Below the pieces are notes generated by a model that was not told the origin of the DNA, searched no databases, and worked only from the letters and a program-made list of their open reading frames with translations. Below, piece after piece: positions 43,419 to 53,300 of a stretch of DNA of 64,000 bases (position 1 is its first letter; the number at the start of each line of letters is the position of its first letter). The stretch lies in NCBI GenBank assembly GCA_905221605.1, contig CAJNDS010002147.1, positions 147,501 through 211,500 of the forward strand, written 5' to 3'. The translations under genes and the position numbers were made by a program. The stretch is from Symbiodinium natans. Lineage: Eukaryota > Sar > Dinophyceae > Suessiales > Symbiodiniaceae.

Positions 43419-43487
43419 TGTTCCCCTTTTTACTACCAGCCCTCAATAGGCCGGCCTATTGAGGACTGTCAGTATAAGGGGGAACAT
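43419..43487. repeat. Foldback palindrome
   Basis: Arms meet at GGCCGGCC, with CCTCAATA and TATTGAGG on either side, and extend to ATGTTCCCC and GGGGAACAT with a few mismatches. Confidence 0.75.
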
Positions 43488-43889
43488 TTTAGGGTTTCGT
43501 AGAGAGCTGAACTTTGGGGTTCGATGCCGTACGGGTACATCCAAGGAGCTGCCTACGCGGGCGTCCAGAATCTCACAGCCTGCGTTGTTCCTCTCTGCTG
43601 TGCATCCCTGGACATGTAGCTGTTACTAGGGGATCTCATGGTAGCTCCGTGCGCAGGCATGTTGATTATGCACATGACCTGCAAAGCATCTTGCTGAATC
43701 ATGCTTTTGCGGAGGCTACGTTTTTGCGCCAAACGTCTTCAATCGCTACAACAGCAAAAAAGCAGCGCATTCCTGTGACTAGCCACCCAAAGTCCACCTA
43801 AACCACCGGTAAGCTCCGGAGCCTCTCAGATCCCTGAATCCTTGAAACCAAGAACCCACCCCTGAACCTCTAAGCCCCTGAAGCCCTAA

Positions 43890-43998
43890 TAACAAGCCTC
43901 TGGGCTCTTGGGCTGGTTTTAGGGCTCCTTAGGGGTCTAGGGTGGTTTAGGGGCTCTTGGGCTGGTTTTGGGGCTCCTTAGGGGCTCCTAGGGTGGTT
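43890..43998. repeat. Direct tandem repeat, 2 x about 50 bp
   Basis: GGGCTCTTGGGCTGGTTTT, GGGCTCCTTAGGGG and AGGGTGGTTTA occur twice in the same order. Confidence 0.75.
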
Positions 43999-44140
43999 TA
44001 TCTTGCGGGGTTGAGGTTGTTCAGGCTGTTACTATCCTAAAGCTCTCAACCCTAAACCCTAAACCCTAAACCCCAAACCCTAAACCCTAAACCCTAAACC
44101 CCATGGGTCTAAGGGCCTCAAAGAGTTCTGCGAGTTTCAG

Positions 44141-44238
44141 GGGCGTCGGGGGCCCCGCCGCGAGGCATGTTCGTGTTCTGCGGGATCACGCTCCTCCTGC
44201 TCCGCACGGACCAGATCCTCTCGGGCAAGAACTACCTG
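44141..44238 (+). CDS. Probable exon with a membrane segment
   Basis: Acceptor GTTTCAG, donor CTG|GTAGGT. Encodes GMFVFCGITLLLLRTDQILS and five more residues: a short hydrophobic helix with a polar end. Not part of the GNAT domain; could belong to a separate downstream gene. Confidence 0.5.
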
Positions 44239-44938
44239 GTAGGTGGCGCCCCCAGATCCCCATCCCCAAGCCCTCCCCTGAAACCCGAAAGCCCTAAAAT
44301 AAAAGGCAGCCCTAGCCCTAAACCCTGAAGCCTAAAGCCTAAAGCCTAAACCCTAAACCCTAAACCCTAGACCCTAAACCCTAAACCCTAAACCCTAAAC
44401 CCCTTAACCCTTGAACCCTGAACCCTACACCCTAAACCTTAAACCCTAAACCCTAAAGCCTAGAATCCTGTTACCCCCCCCCCCAAAGTCCGCCGCAACC
44501 TCGGATTCGAAGTGTGTAGGGTTTAGGGGGTTCAGGTGGTGTCGGGCCGTTTAGGGGCTCCAGGGCTTTAGGGCTTAGGGTTCAGGGAATTCCTCAACCT
44601 CGAGCCCCCAAGCGCTGTCGAGAGCCAAGACAGCACCACGACTTACAAGCTTGCGGAGTCAGGCACGTAAGCATGGTAGTCATAATGAGAGTACTGCCAG
44701 CAATGAAGCAATGTTCATCAGGCCAGTATGAACAGCAGTGATGAGGAGGAGGAACCAGTTGAGGGATGAAGGCCATCTAAGGCAACACGGCATTTTTCCG
44801 CGGAGGCCTGGCCTAAACCCTAACCCCGAAGCCCCCGAAACGATGACGACCCGAAGCCCCTTAACGTCCTGGTTGACTCTTCGCCCTAACCCCGAAACCC
44901 AAGACCCTAAACCCGAAACCCTCCCTTGCGCTTACCCT

Positions 44939-45062
44939 GAGGTTCATGGGTACTTAACAAGTACGTAGGGCTACAAGCAGGGTAACTACACTTCTCATCG
45001 GTCTTAAGCTTTTTTTAGGTAACTTACGGCCCCCACTTGGAAGTGCCCATGAGAACCTCCAA
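44939..45062. repeat. GGTTCATGGGTACTT foldback family member
   Basis: Starts GAGGTTCATGGGTACTT and ends AAGTGCCCATGAGAACCTCC. Related ends occur at 32.82, 34.64, 37.26 and 59.13-59.23 kb. Confidence 0.65.
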
Positions 45063-45250
45063 AAAAGCCGGAGCCCCCCCAAACTCCTGGGTGAGAATTC
45101 GCCCTGAACCCGGAACTTACAACTCTAAGCCCGAAACCCTAAAGCCCGAAACCCTAAACCCTAAACCCTAAACCCTAAACCCTAAACCCTAAACCCTAAA
45201 CCTTAAACCCTGAACCCTAAACTCCTCCCTGAGCCTAAGCACCTGTTAAG

Positions 45251-45301
45251 CATGGAAGGCTCCATCTTCCTGTTCTTCTCGCCTGTCTTCTGCGCGGCGG
45301 G
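45251..45301 (+). CDS. Possible hydrophobic exon
   Basis: After GTTAAG; frame gives MEGSIFLFFSPVFCAAG with a GG|GTTGCC donor. Low certainty because other frames are partly open. Confidence 0.35.
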
Positions 45302-45497
45302 GTTGCCTGAGGGTTGCCGCAGTCAACCCCAAACCCTAAGCCCTAAGCCCCGAAAAGGGCCTTAAAACTAAGCCGGTAAGACATGGGATCAAGGGGTTCA
45401 GGGGTCAGGTTTTGGGGGATTTAGAGTTTAGGGTTTAGGTTACAGATCTAGAACGTTCAAGGGCCTATTTTAGCACCTATCAACTCGGGGCACACAG

Positions 45498-45588
45498 GAT
45501 TGCAGCTTCTTTGCAAGGCCCCCAGCTGCCCTCGAACTTCTACGAACCGCAAATTCCAGCCTCGGCGCCCCAAGAAGCCCACATACGG
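45498..45588 (+). CDS. Probable exon just before the LINE insertion
   Basis: Acceptor GGCACACAG, donor CGG|GTTCAGGGTTTAGGG. Thirty codons including QGPQLPSNFYEPQIPASAPQ, ending in phase 0. The intron that starts at 45589 is the one that received the 11 kb LINE. The next candidate exon (57020) also opens in phase 0. Confidence 0.5.
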
Positions 45589-45692
45589 GTTCAGGGTTTA
45601 GGGTTTAGGGTTTAGGGTTAGGGTTTAGGGTTTAGGGTTTAGGGTTTAGGGTTTAGGGTTTAGGGTTTAGGGTTTAGGGTTTAGGGTTTAGG
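45589..45692 (+). repeat. (TTTAGGG)n array, left side of LINE insertion
   Basis: About fourteen heptamers ending TTTAGG, then AGCC of the element. The 5' splice site of the host intron is at its left end. Confidence 0.9.
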
Positions 45693-45769
45693 AGCCTTTA
45701 GGCGCAAGCCGACCAGTGGCGAGGTCGTTGGGATTGCCCGGGGGGAAGGGTAGTCCTGCAAATTGCGCC

Positions 45770-48700
45770 ATGACTTATCCACATTCAGAGATGTTCCATT
45801 TTGATGAGTGGTCTCGATTGTCACAGCTTGCTTCAGAACTTCTGCCGACATCAAGCAGTTGCCTGCGGAATTATCTGATTCAGCATTACGGGGAGGCCAA
45901 CATTTGTGAAGATGCGGTTCTCGTGAGGGCAAAGGTCCTTAGCCCCAATGATCCTTCTTTCCATTGTCAGAATGAACTGGCTCGCACAGTAGTCCTTCGG
46001 CTCCGGCATTCAGACTGGGACTTGTGCCGTTGTTCTGCAGGACCATTGAAGGCAATACAGGTTGCGATTTGGGAAGAAGCCTCCCAGTGGATCATGGATT
46101 GCACCGGCATTCATAGTGTCTTGGTTCAGACAGTGCCTGTCCTCACAGGCGAATGCTTGGCAGTGGCGGAGATATTCTCTGGAGGATTTTCAGGGTGGAA
46201 GCAGGCTAGCTGGGTCTTGCATAAGGCAAAGCTTCCCGTCAGTTTGAGATGGACTGTGGACATTGACGAGGAGTGTGTTCCCATGCAGACCCGTAGACAT
46301 CCTGCCACTCTCGTAGTTTCAGAGGCTGGTCACTTGGATGAGTTCCATGAGTCTCCGGTTGAACCCATACATGTTTGTGCGAATGTCAGCCGGAACTGGT
46401 GGATGCGATGTCAGTCCATTGCGCCAGTCAATGTGTTTGCAGTCTCGCCGCCTTGTCAGCCCTGGTCCACAGCAGCCAAAGCCTTAGGTCTTCAGGTGGA
46501 AGACGGAAGATTGATTCTGAGGGCAGCAGAGGTTGCAGGAGGCCTCCAGATTCCAGTAGTCCTCATAGAGCAGTTGGCGGGCTTCACACAGCATGAGCAT
46601 TATCAACAGGTTCTTGCAGTATGGGAAGGGCATGGGTACTCTGTTGTTTGGAGGGATACAATGGATTTGGTTGATGTCCTACCAGCACATCGCAGTCGAC
46701 ATTTGATTCTATTCCGACACTCCACGTGCGCATGTCAGAATATAGTGAATAAGGTCATGTGGTGTCAAGCTTCTCGAACTTCCTTGGCCAGTGCGAAGGC
46801 TCTGTTTTCACTGCCACCCTCCATCTTGGAAAGCTGTCTCCTCGATCAGTTTACCATGCAAAAGTATATGGATCCCTGGTATTTGCCACCAAGCCGGTCT
46901 GCCGGTCAAGAGCCGCGAGACCCCGAAAAGGAAAGAATCTGCAAGCCCACAGGGGTTGCTGGTTGTTTTATGGCACAATATCAACAGCAGCACCTTCTTC
47001 CTGAAGATCAGATCTCCTCAAAGGGGCTTTTCGGCTTTTTGGTTCGGCATCAGGGACTTGACAGATTCTTTGCTGGCCCCGAGATAGCATCGTTACAGGG
47101 AGCTGTTCTACCTGTTTTCCTTCACCCCGATACCCCCACCCAGATGAGGTTGCTTGGGAATGCTATTGCGGTTCCTCATGCGGTTGTGGGTCTGACTTAC
47201 GCAGCCCAAGCTCTGGGGATTAAGACTTTGCCTGAGCCGCCGTTGGCGGTCAAGATGTGTCTAGCACAGCGTTTGCACAGCGAGAACACTTTCCTGCTCC
47301 CGCTTTCAGAAGGCTGGCTGATGTGTAACAAAGCCCATGTTGCAGACGTCGTGCAAGATACAGCACTCCGGAACATGCACTGGCTGCGCAACCCAGACAT
47401 GAGCCAGTTTGTTGACATCTTGATCCAAGGCCCTTCAAAGACCCTCGTTGTTAAAGGCCCCAAGTTCAGCCGCCCGGACCATGTGCTGGGACACTTGGGA
47501 TGTGCGCAAGCAATCTCTCTTTTGCCTGAGAATATTGCGCATCGACTCGAGGCCATGACAGTTCAAGTGCAGCGTGACATTTGTTTGAACTTGGGCGGGC
47601 TTGTTGCCAGCACTGAGAAGCGTGACAATTTTGCATCAATCCTCACAAGTCAAGACATGTATGTTGTCGAGTTGACTTCGCCGTGTCTCTGGCCTCAGCT
47701 TTTGCAAATTCACCAGGAGTTGGATGGTGCTAAAGGCAGCACTCTAGTTCTCTTCAACTTGGCCGGCCAGAGAATCGCAAACGAAGAAGCTTTTTCTCAT
47801 TGCATGCTGGCTGCGGTTGAGGATGATGAAATCCCGTTTGTGCCATTAAAGCAATTGGCAAAGCATGTCCCGTTCCTTGCGTTGGAAAAAGTTTCGTCAG
47901 GGTATGTCATCCGCATTCCGCCAGAGCTTGCGCCAGAAGTGTGGATTTCTCTGCCTTTGTCAGTCCTCTCAGCTCTTGGTTGGGATGCTCAAATTTGGCC
48001 AGGCACGTACGGCCAGCCTCCCCGTACTCTGGTCACGTTGCTTCCTTTTCCTGAAAGAGTGGCAATGCCTCCAGACTTGTTTCCAGGACAATGGCGACAA
48101 TTGCTCGTGACTGCCTGTTTGGATGCAATTGCTGTGAATGCCAAGTCCCAAGACGCAGTTCAGGTCGAGGTTCAGGTAGTGGCCCGAAGGGTTTGGATAG
48201 GCTACCTACCTTCAGACTTCAAACCAGACGTGCTAGGGTGCTTTTGGAAAACCATTTCCGCCATGAACAGCTTGCCTGAAGGGTGTAGAGTGTTCTCCGG
48301 CCCATTCCCCTTTGAAGGTGAACCCACAGTTGCAGATCTGTTGTCAGACATCAGACACAAGGTGGTCCGTCGACGCAACGGCTCTCTAGTGCTCACAATC
48401 CACCCTGAAATCCGCGGTGGCGGAGCAAAAACCGAAGGAGACAATTGGACCAAAACACGACTTGCCTCAGCCGCCCTTGCCCAGGGTATTTCCTTGCAAG
48501 CAACTACGCTCTTCGTTGATGCCCTTGTGGACGCAGCAGGTAGGCAAGCAACTGGCAAGGTAGTTAGTGTGCCCGCCAAGGACAGATGGAAGGCCATTGT
48601 GTCCCTCGCTGAAGCAAATCGGGTCAGCTGTCCAAGCCCTTCAAGTGACTTTGCTAAGGTCGACCAGCGCAAAAAGCGACAAGCCAAAGCAAAACCCTCC

Positions 48701-50308
48701 ATTCCAGCTGCTCCCTGCGCTGCGGACGTGAAGTTGCCCGCCACTCATTTCTTCAACGCCGATGGCTCCCACGCACAGCTGTTGAGCTCAGTGTCCCCAG
48801 GTGCATCTGGGCTCCTGCTTGTCGATGGTGGGGTTGCTGCAGAGTTGCTTTCAACGCTTCAGGGTGTCCAGCCGGACGAACTCGCCTTGCTGATTCTGGG
48901 GCACGAGTGTCCCGATAGCAAAACATGCAGCGGTCCTATCTTGTTTCCAGCAAACAATCGCCACGATGGGTGCCCGCTGCTGCTTGCAGGGTGTTTGCAT
49001 AATTTAGGGGGTCGTAAGATCACCTTCAAGCACCCGAATGCTGCTGAAGTCGAGCTTCCGGAAATCCTCATTTGCCAGTTCTCGATGTTCCAAGACGAAT
49101 TTGACGCAGCCCAGTGGAGTCAGGTCTTGCAGGCGCCAGTCAAGAGTGCCGTGGAGCGATTCCAGCGCGCGGGAGTGGACCGTATCCTTACCAGCCCTTG
49201 GGGCCGAGTCTTCATGCATGAGGGCCGCCCGGCAACACCGGCTCTTGCAACGACAGCTTCTTTTCAGGCGAAAATACAGGCCAAGGAACTGGATCGGGTC
49301 CTAGTGTTGAGCGGCCACAACAACGTGTTCATGACACCCCGCAAAGCAGACCGTACGATTTTCCCCGGCTATTCAGTTGTGTGGTTGGGTTCCTGCCGTG
49401 CAGATGCCATCAAAGAATCCCTGAGGGTGCCACAACAACTTGGACTTGTGCGGTCTAAGGACAGGTACGGTATTAGGGTCCCTGACTCATGTTTTACCGA
49501 AGTGTTCGCGTTGCTTCGGCCAGGCCAGGTTGCACCTCAACGCCTGACAGTCCGATCCCTGTTTCGGCTCGGGCCGGTCCCTCCCGGGGCAGAAGCAGAA
49601 GCTTTGCGCACTTGGGCCTCCAAAATTGGCTGGGACATTCGTGTGCTAAAAAACTTGGGCCCCACGCATTTCCTTGTCGGCTCTGCCTCCCCCCCTCCTG
49701 CCGCTTATCCAGCGTTTAACGGGCAGACAATCTTGATCCAACCAGTGCAAGGCCGTGCTCAAGTCCCATCCATTGTGCAGTCAGGATCCTTTCGGTCCTC
49801 ATTCAGCAGTGCAGAAACATCGGGAAACAAAATCTCGGCTGACGATCCCTGGCTCCATTCTGACCCTTGGAGCCAGGCCATCATGGGACCAAGGCCGTCG
49901 AGTGCGAAGCATCCATCTCAGAGCCTCTCTCCCCCAGAGGAAAGGAAGCTCCAGGGGCCTACAGAAAGCCGCTTTCAACAGCAAGAGCAACGCTTGCTGG
50001 CTCTTGAGAATAGTCTCCAAACCATGCGTTCCGAGCAAGATGCCCACATGCGCCAAGCAGAAGCTCACCGCAAGGAGGACCGAGGACTCGTTCAGCAGGA
50101 GTTACTGGACATTCGCCACAACGTCCAGCAGTTGGGACATGACCTTGCCAGCCAACTTAAGTCCACTGTCGAAGCGTTGCAAGGGGCCCAAGCTCAGCAA
50201 CAGTCCCAGATGAACCAGAGTCTGGAGGAACTGAAGGCGCTGATGATGTCCTGCCGGGACAACCGAGACCCTCACAAGAAGGCAAAAAAGGATCCGGATG
50301 ATCTGTGA
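45770..50308 (+). CDS. LINE ORF1 with cytosine-5 DNA methyltransferase domain
   Basis: First ATG in the frame at 45770; stop TGA at 50306-50308. Counted from 45716, the DNMT domain occupies about residues 145-490: motif I AEIFSGGFSGWKQA, motif II VDIDEE, catalytic motif IV VFAVSPPCQPWS (near 46445), motif VI LIEQLAGF (Glu kept; Gln replaces the usual Asn), motif VIII-like AHRSRHLI, and motif X LLGNAIAVPHA about 150 residues later. The Pro-Cys nucleophile is present. The middle 900 residues are not recognised. Near the C-terminus come a DDPWLHSDPW motif and a coiled coil rich in Gln, Glu and Leu (about 49.95-50.25 kb). Known: retrotransposon DNMTs from dinoflagellates can methylate CG. Inferred: the element may methylate its own copies. 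Ends 15 codons before ORF2 in the same frame. Confidence 0.9.
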   Translation: MTYPHSEMFHFDEWSRLSQLASELLPTSSSCLRNYLIQHYGEANICEDAVLVRAKVLSPNDPSFHCQNELARTVVLRLRHSDWDLCRCSAGPLKAIQVAIWEEASQWIMDCTGIHSVLVQTVPVLTGECLAVAEIFSGGFSGWKQASWVLHKAKLPVSLRWTVDIDEECVPMQTRRHPATLVVSEAGHLDEFHESPVEPIHVCANVSRNWWMRCQSIAPVNVFAVSPPCQPWSTAAKALGLQVEDGRLILRAAEVAGGLQIPVVLIEQLAGFTQHEHYQQVLAVWEGHGYSVVWRDTMDLVDVLPAHRSRHLILFRHSTCACQNIVNKVMWCQASRTSLASAKALFSLPPSILESCLLDQFTMQKYMDPWYLPPSRSAGQEPRDPEKERICKPTGVAGCFMAQYQQQHLLPEDQISSKGLFGFLVRHQGLDRFFAGPEIASLQGAVLPVFLHPDTPTQMRLLGNAIAVPHAVVGLTYAAQALGIKTLPEPPLAVKMCLAQRLHSENTFLLPLSEGWLMCNKAHVADVVQDTALRNMHWLRNPDMSQFVDILIQGPSKTLVVKGPKFSRPDHVLGHLGCAQAISLLPENIAHRLEAMTVQVQRDICLNLGGLVASTEKRDNFASILTSQDMYVVELTSPCLWPQLLQIHQELDGAKGSTLVLFNLAGQRIANEEAFSHCMLAAVEDDEIPFVPLKQLAKHVPFLALEKVSSGYVIRIPPELAPEVWISLPLSVLSALGWDAQIWPGTYGQPPRTLVTLLPFPERVAMPPDLFPGQWRQLLVTACLDAIAVNAKSQDAVQVEVQVVARRVWIGYLPSDFKPDVLGCFWKTISAMNSLPEGCRVFSGPFPFEGEPTVADLLSDIRHKVVRRRNGSLVLTIHPEIRGGGAKTEGDNWTKTRLASAALAQGISLQATTLFVDALVDAAGRQATGKVVSVPAKDRWKAIVSLAEANRVSCPSPSSDFAKVDQRKKRQAKAKPSIPAAPCAADVKLPATHFFNADGSHAQLLSSVSPGASGLLLVDGGVAAELLSTLQGVQPDELALLILGHECPDSKTCSGPILFPANNRHDGCPLLLAGCLHNLGGRKITFKHPNAAEVELPEILICQFSMFQDEFDAAQWSQVLQAPVKSAVERFQRAGVDRILTSPWGRVFMHEGRPATPALATTASFQAKIQAKELDRVLVLSGHNNVFMTPRKADRTIFPGYSVVWLGSCRADAIKESLRVPQQLGLVRSKDRYGIRVPDSCFTEVFALLRPGQVAPQRLTVRSLFRLGPVPPGAEAEALRTWASKIGWDIRVLKNLGPTHFLVGSASPPPAAYPAFNGQTILIQPVQGRAQVPSIVQSGSFRSSFSSAETSGNKISADDPWLHSDPWSQAIMGPRPSSAKHPSQSLSPPEERKLQGPTESRFQQQEQRLLALENSLQTMRSEQDAHMRQAEAHRKEDRGLVQQELLDIRHNVQQLGHDLASQLKSTVEALQGAQAQQQSQMNQSLEELKALMMSCRDNRDPHKKAKKDPDDL
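50306..50308 (+). other. Single in-frame TGA between ORF1 and ORF2
   Basis: Codons before and after are all sense in the same frame from 45716 to the ORF2 stop at 56654-56656. The context is CTG TGA CTC ATT. The next ATG is 91 bases on, at 50399. Either UGA is read through at some rate, or ORF2 is started afresh. Confidence 0.85.
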
Positions 50309-53300
50309 CTCATTCCTCTTTGCTTTGCTGTCGGGCAGGATGCTTGTAGTCCTGTGGTTGCGACAAAAACAAGTGATCTTGCTAAAAAGCATACCAAGAT
50401 GTGTACTCTGCAGGGGGGTTCATCCTCCTTGTTTTTGGGGTTTTTGTTAATGGTTTTGGCATATAGGAACCCACTGGGAGCGGTTCCAGATGATGCCTTC
50501 ATTTTGCTTGCCCGAAGAGGTGGCGTCCAGTCAGACCAATCTGTTCCGCACATACGCGTACGCGACCTGGGTTCGGGGTTCATGATCCACACTGCCGCTT
50601 TGAATAAGCAAAACGAGTTCTTTAGTTCGGTTTACGCCTCTCCAGCCACTTTGCAGATCAACTACCAGGGCGGCAACTCCCTGGCTCAGGGTCCCTGGTA
50701 CGTTGACACACAGATGACCAATCTCAGCCTCCTGCCTTTACTGGTCCCGCGCTCTCCAGTGCCAGATCTGGGGTGCAACTCCCTGGTTCAGGGTCCTTGG
50801 TCGGTAGAGTCGGTAGCAACACTGCCACAACCAGCTCTCGCCATAGCCAGGCCCGAATCCTGCAACCAGCCACAATGTTCACTATGGCACTGCGTGCTTG
50901 CAGATCAGGGGTGCAACTCCCTGGTTCAGGGTCCCTGGTTCTGCAAATCACGCTCCAGGTGCCTCGCCTTTGAAAGCAATTTCAGATTCTCGCCGCTAGT
51001 GAAATCGTGCTTCCCAGTTACAGATCAGGGGTGCAACTCCCTGGTTCAGGGTCCCTGGTCGGCCAACTCGGTAGCACTGCTGCAAAAACCTGCTGTCGCC
51101 GCCAGGCTTAAATTCCGCCTCCAGCCACTGCCAAAAGCCTTCCCTTGCGTGCTTGCAGATCAGGGGTGCAACTCCCTGGCTCAGGGTCCCTGGTTCTGCA
51201 AAACAAGCTCCACATGCCTTGCTGTCGCTGCGGGCAAACTTGCATGGTCATTCCGGACCTCCGACCTTACCTGGCCTCTGTTTGTCTTCTCAATCCCTGA
51301 GCCCCTCATCCCGTGTGGCGGTTCCAGCATATCGGCCCCTGTCTGTTTGAGAAAGTTGGACTTCAATCCTTTTAGAGGTCAAAGGGTAGGGGAGGCCAAG
51401 AACCCAGGCCCACAGCAGGCTCTAAACCGACCTGCGGCAAACCAGCGTACCCTGCAACAGTGTTTCCACCCAACAGACAAGGTCTCAAGTTCAACGCCCG
51501 ACAGTGCAGGCGTCCGGACTTGCTTGGGCGAAGTAAGTGCCAAGGACTCCAAAAACGCGTTCACATTGGCTGTAGTAAATCCCACTGCAGTTTTGAACAA
51601 AGAGGCCTTGGTGTTGAAACAGGCAGACGTTGTCATGCTTTCTGAAACCTCCGCAGTGCTGCGAGCCCAACGCATCTGCACCATGCAGGTCCGTAGCAAA
51701 GGAGCCCACTGTGTCTGGGGCCCGCCAGTGGCTCCACATGCCTCGGAACATAAGGCAGGCGAGTCTCTTCGAGGTTGCGCAGCTGGTGTTGCCATTTTCT
51801 CTAAGTTCCCTGCCCGTCCGGCATTTCAGCCCCTGCCCCCAATCCTGCAACAGTCTCAACGCTTTGTGGAAGCTTACCTTCGAGTCGGTTGCTTCCACTT
51901 CCGTATAATAACAATGTACGGTTGGCCTGCCAACTACTCCGATGCTGCTCGGCGCAATGAGCAACTGTTGCAGCACGCCCTCCAAAAAGTGAGTAGTTCA
52001 CCGGTGCCCACGATCCTTGGAGGCGACCTAAATGCAGATTTCACAAAGTTACCTAGCTGGGGTCACCTGGCATTCTTGGGTTATCAGGAACTTTTTCACT
52101 TGTGGCAACAACGGACAGGGTGTGTTTTGCCGCCAACATGCAAAGGTGCCACCAGCCACGACACAGTGTTGGTGCCTCCGCTTTTTCAGGAGCTTCTGTT
52201 GCACGCCCGTGTAGATGATACCAGCTTTAACTTTGATGCACATGCCCCTTTAAAGCTAACGTTTCGTTGTCCGGATCAGCCCCCAAGTCTTCACTGTTGG
52301 CGTCTCCCCTCAAGCTTCATGCAGTACTCCCCGGACTCCTCCCATGTGGAAGCGCAGTACTGTGCTCTTAGAGGCACGGTGCTTCAAAAACTTCAGGATT
52401 GCCAGTCGCGAGATGAACTCGGTCATGCTTTTACCACCTGGGCCATGAGCTTGGAAGAGTCGATAGACGTGGCCATTCGGGCGTCTCATGCGGCCGATCC
52501 TGTCGCAAATCCTGCGCCGTTTCTCCCCAGAATCGCGAAGGGAAGATGCATCTATCGCGAAAGAAAACAGAAGAAATCGCCCGCAACAGCCCCGGCGGGG
52601 AGGCATGGAGACTATGCGCCCCCAGACGAGGCGGTCACAGTCATGGCGCGCAGCCGCGTTCGCCAGGCGCGAAGACTTCACACCTTTTGCCAAGGCCTGG
52701 CCAAGGCTCGTTCCCAAGGCTCGCTTCACTCCTCAGTGTACCTGCAGCTGCAGAGCGAATGGAAAGCTATTGTTAAGGCTTCAGGGTACCCCGGTGGTTT
52801 TACTACATGGTTGCTTCAGGTAGCGCATTTTTCACAGTTCTATGACGTAGCTGCAGCGTCACCGCTGTGTGCAGATTGCTTCCCACCTGCAGCTTGGCTG
52901 GCGGATGTTGCTGCATATGTCCGATATGACTGCGACTGCTTAGTCAAACAAGAAGCCAAGAGACGGCAGAGTCTGGCGAAGTATAAGATCCAGTTGGACG
53001 TGTCGTCAGGACATTCCCGCGTGGGTTACCGTGGCCTTCGCAAGCCCGAGCGCCCTCCGCTGCAGGCCATACCAATCTTGCAAAAACAAACTGTGAGACT
53101 TGTGGAGAACAGTCCGGAGGGAGCATTGTATCGCGCACCGGCTCCTTCCTGTTTCCGTATTGGTTGCCGTGCCCAGCTGGCAGATCACGAAGTGGTCCTT
53201 GCAAAGTGCGTAAAGGTTGACGAAGAGGAGCTGCTGCTGATCCCAGATCCTTATCTGACCTTGCCGCAACAAGCCACTCTTCAACAAGATACTGATGCCA

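Larger units (their letters stand above)
22045..45692. repeat. Domain of interspersed TTTAGGG/CCCTAAA arrays
   Basis: Roughly fifty short arrays of the plant-type telomere heptamer, in both orientations and usually 30-180 bp long, separated by 50-600 bp of non-repeat sequence. None occurs between 1 and 22.0 kb. Variants include CCCTCAA, CCCTAGA, CCCGAAA and CCCCAAA. Many intervals read as + strand exons, so most arrays lie in introns. TTTAGGG is the known dinoflagellate telomere repeat; a true chromosome end is unlikely because arrays alternate in direction and are interrupted. Confidence 0.9.
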
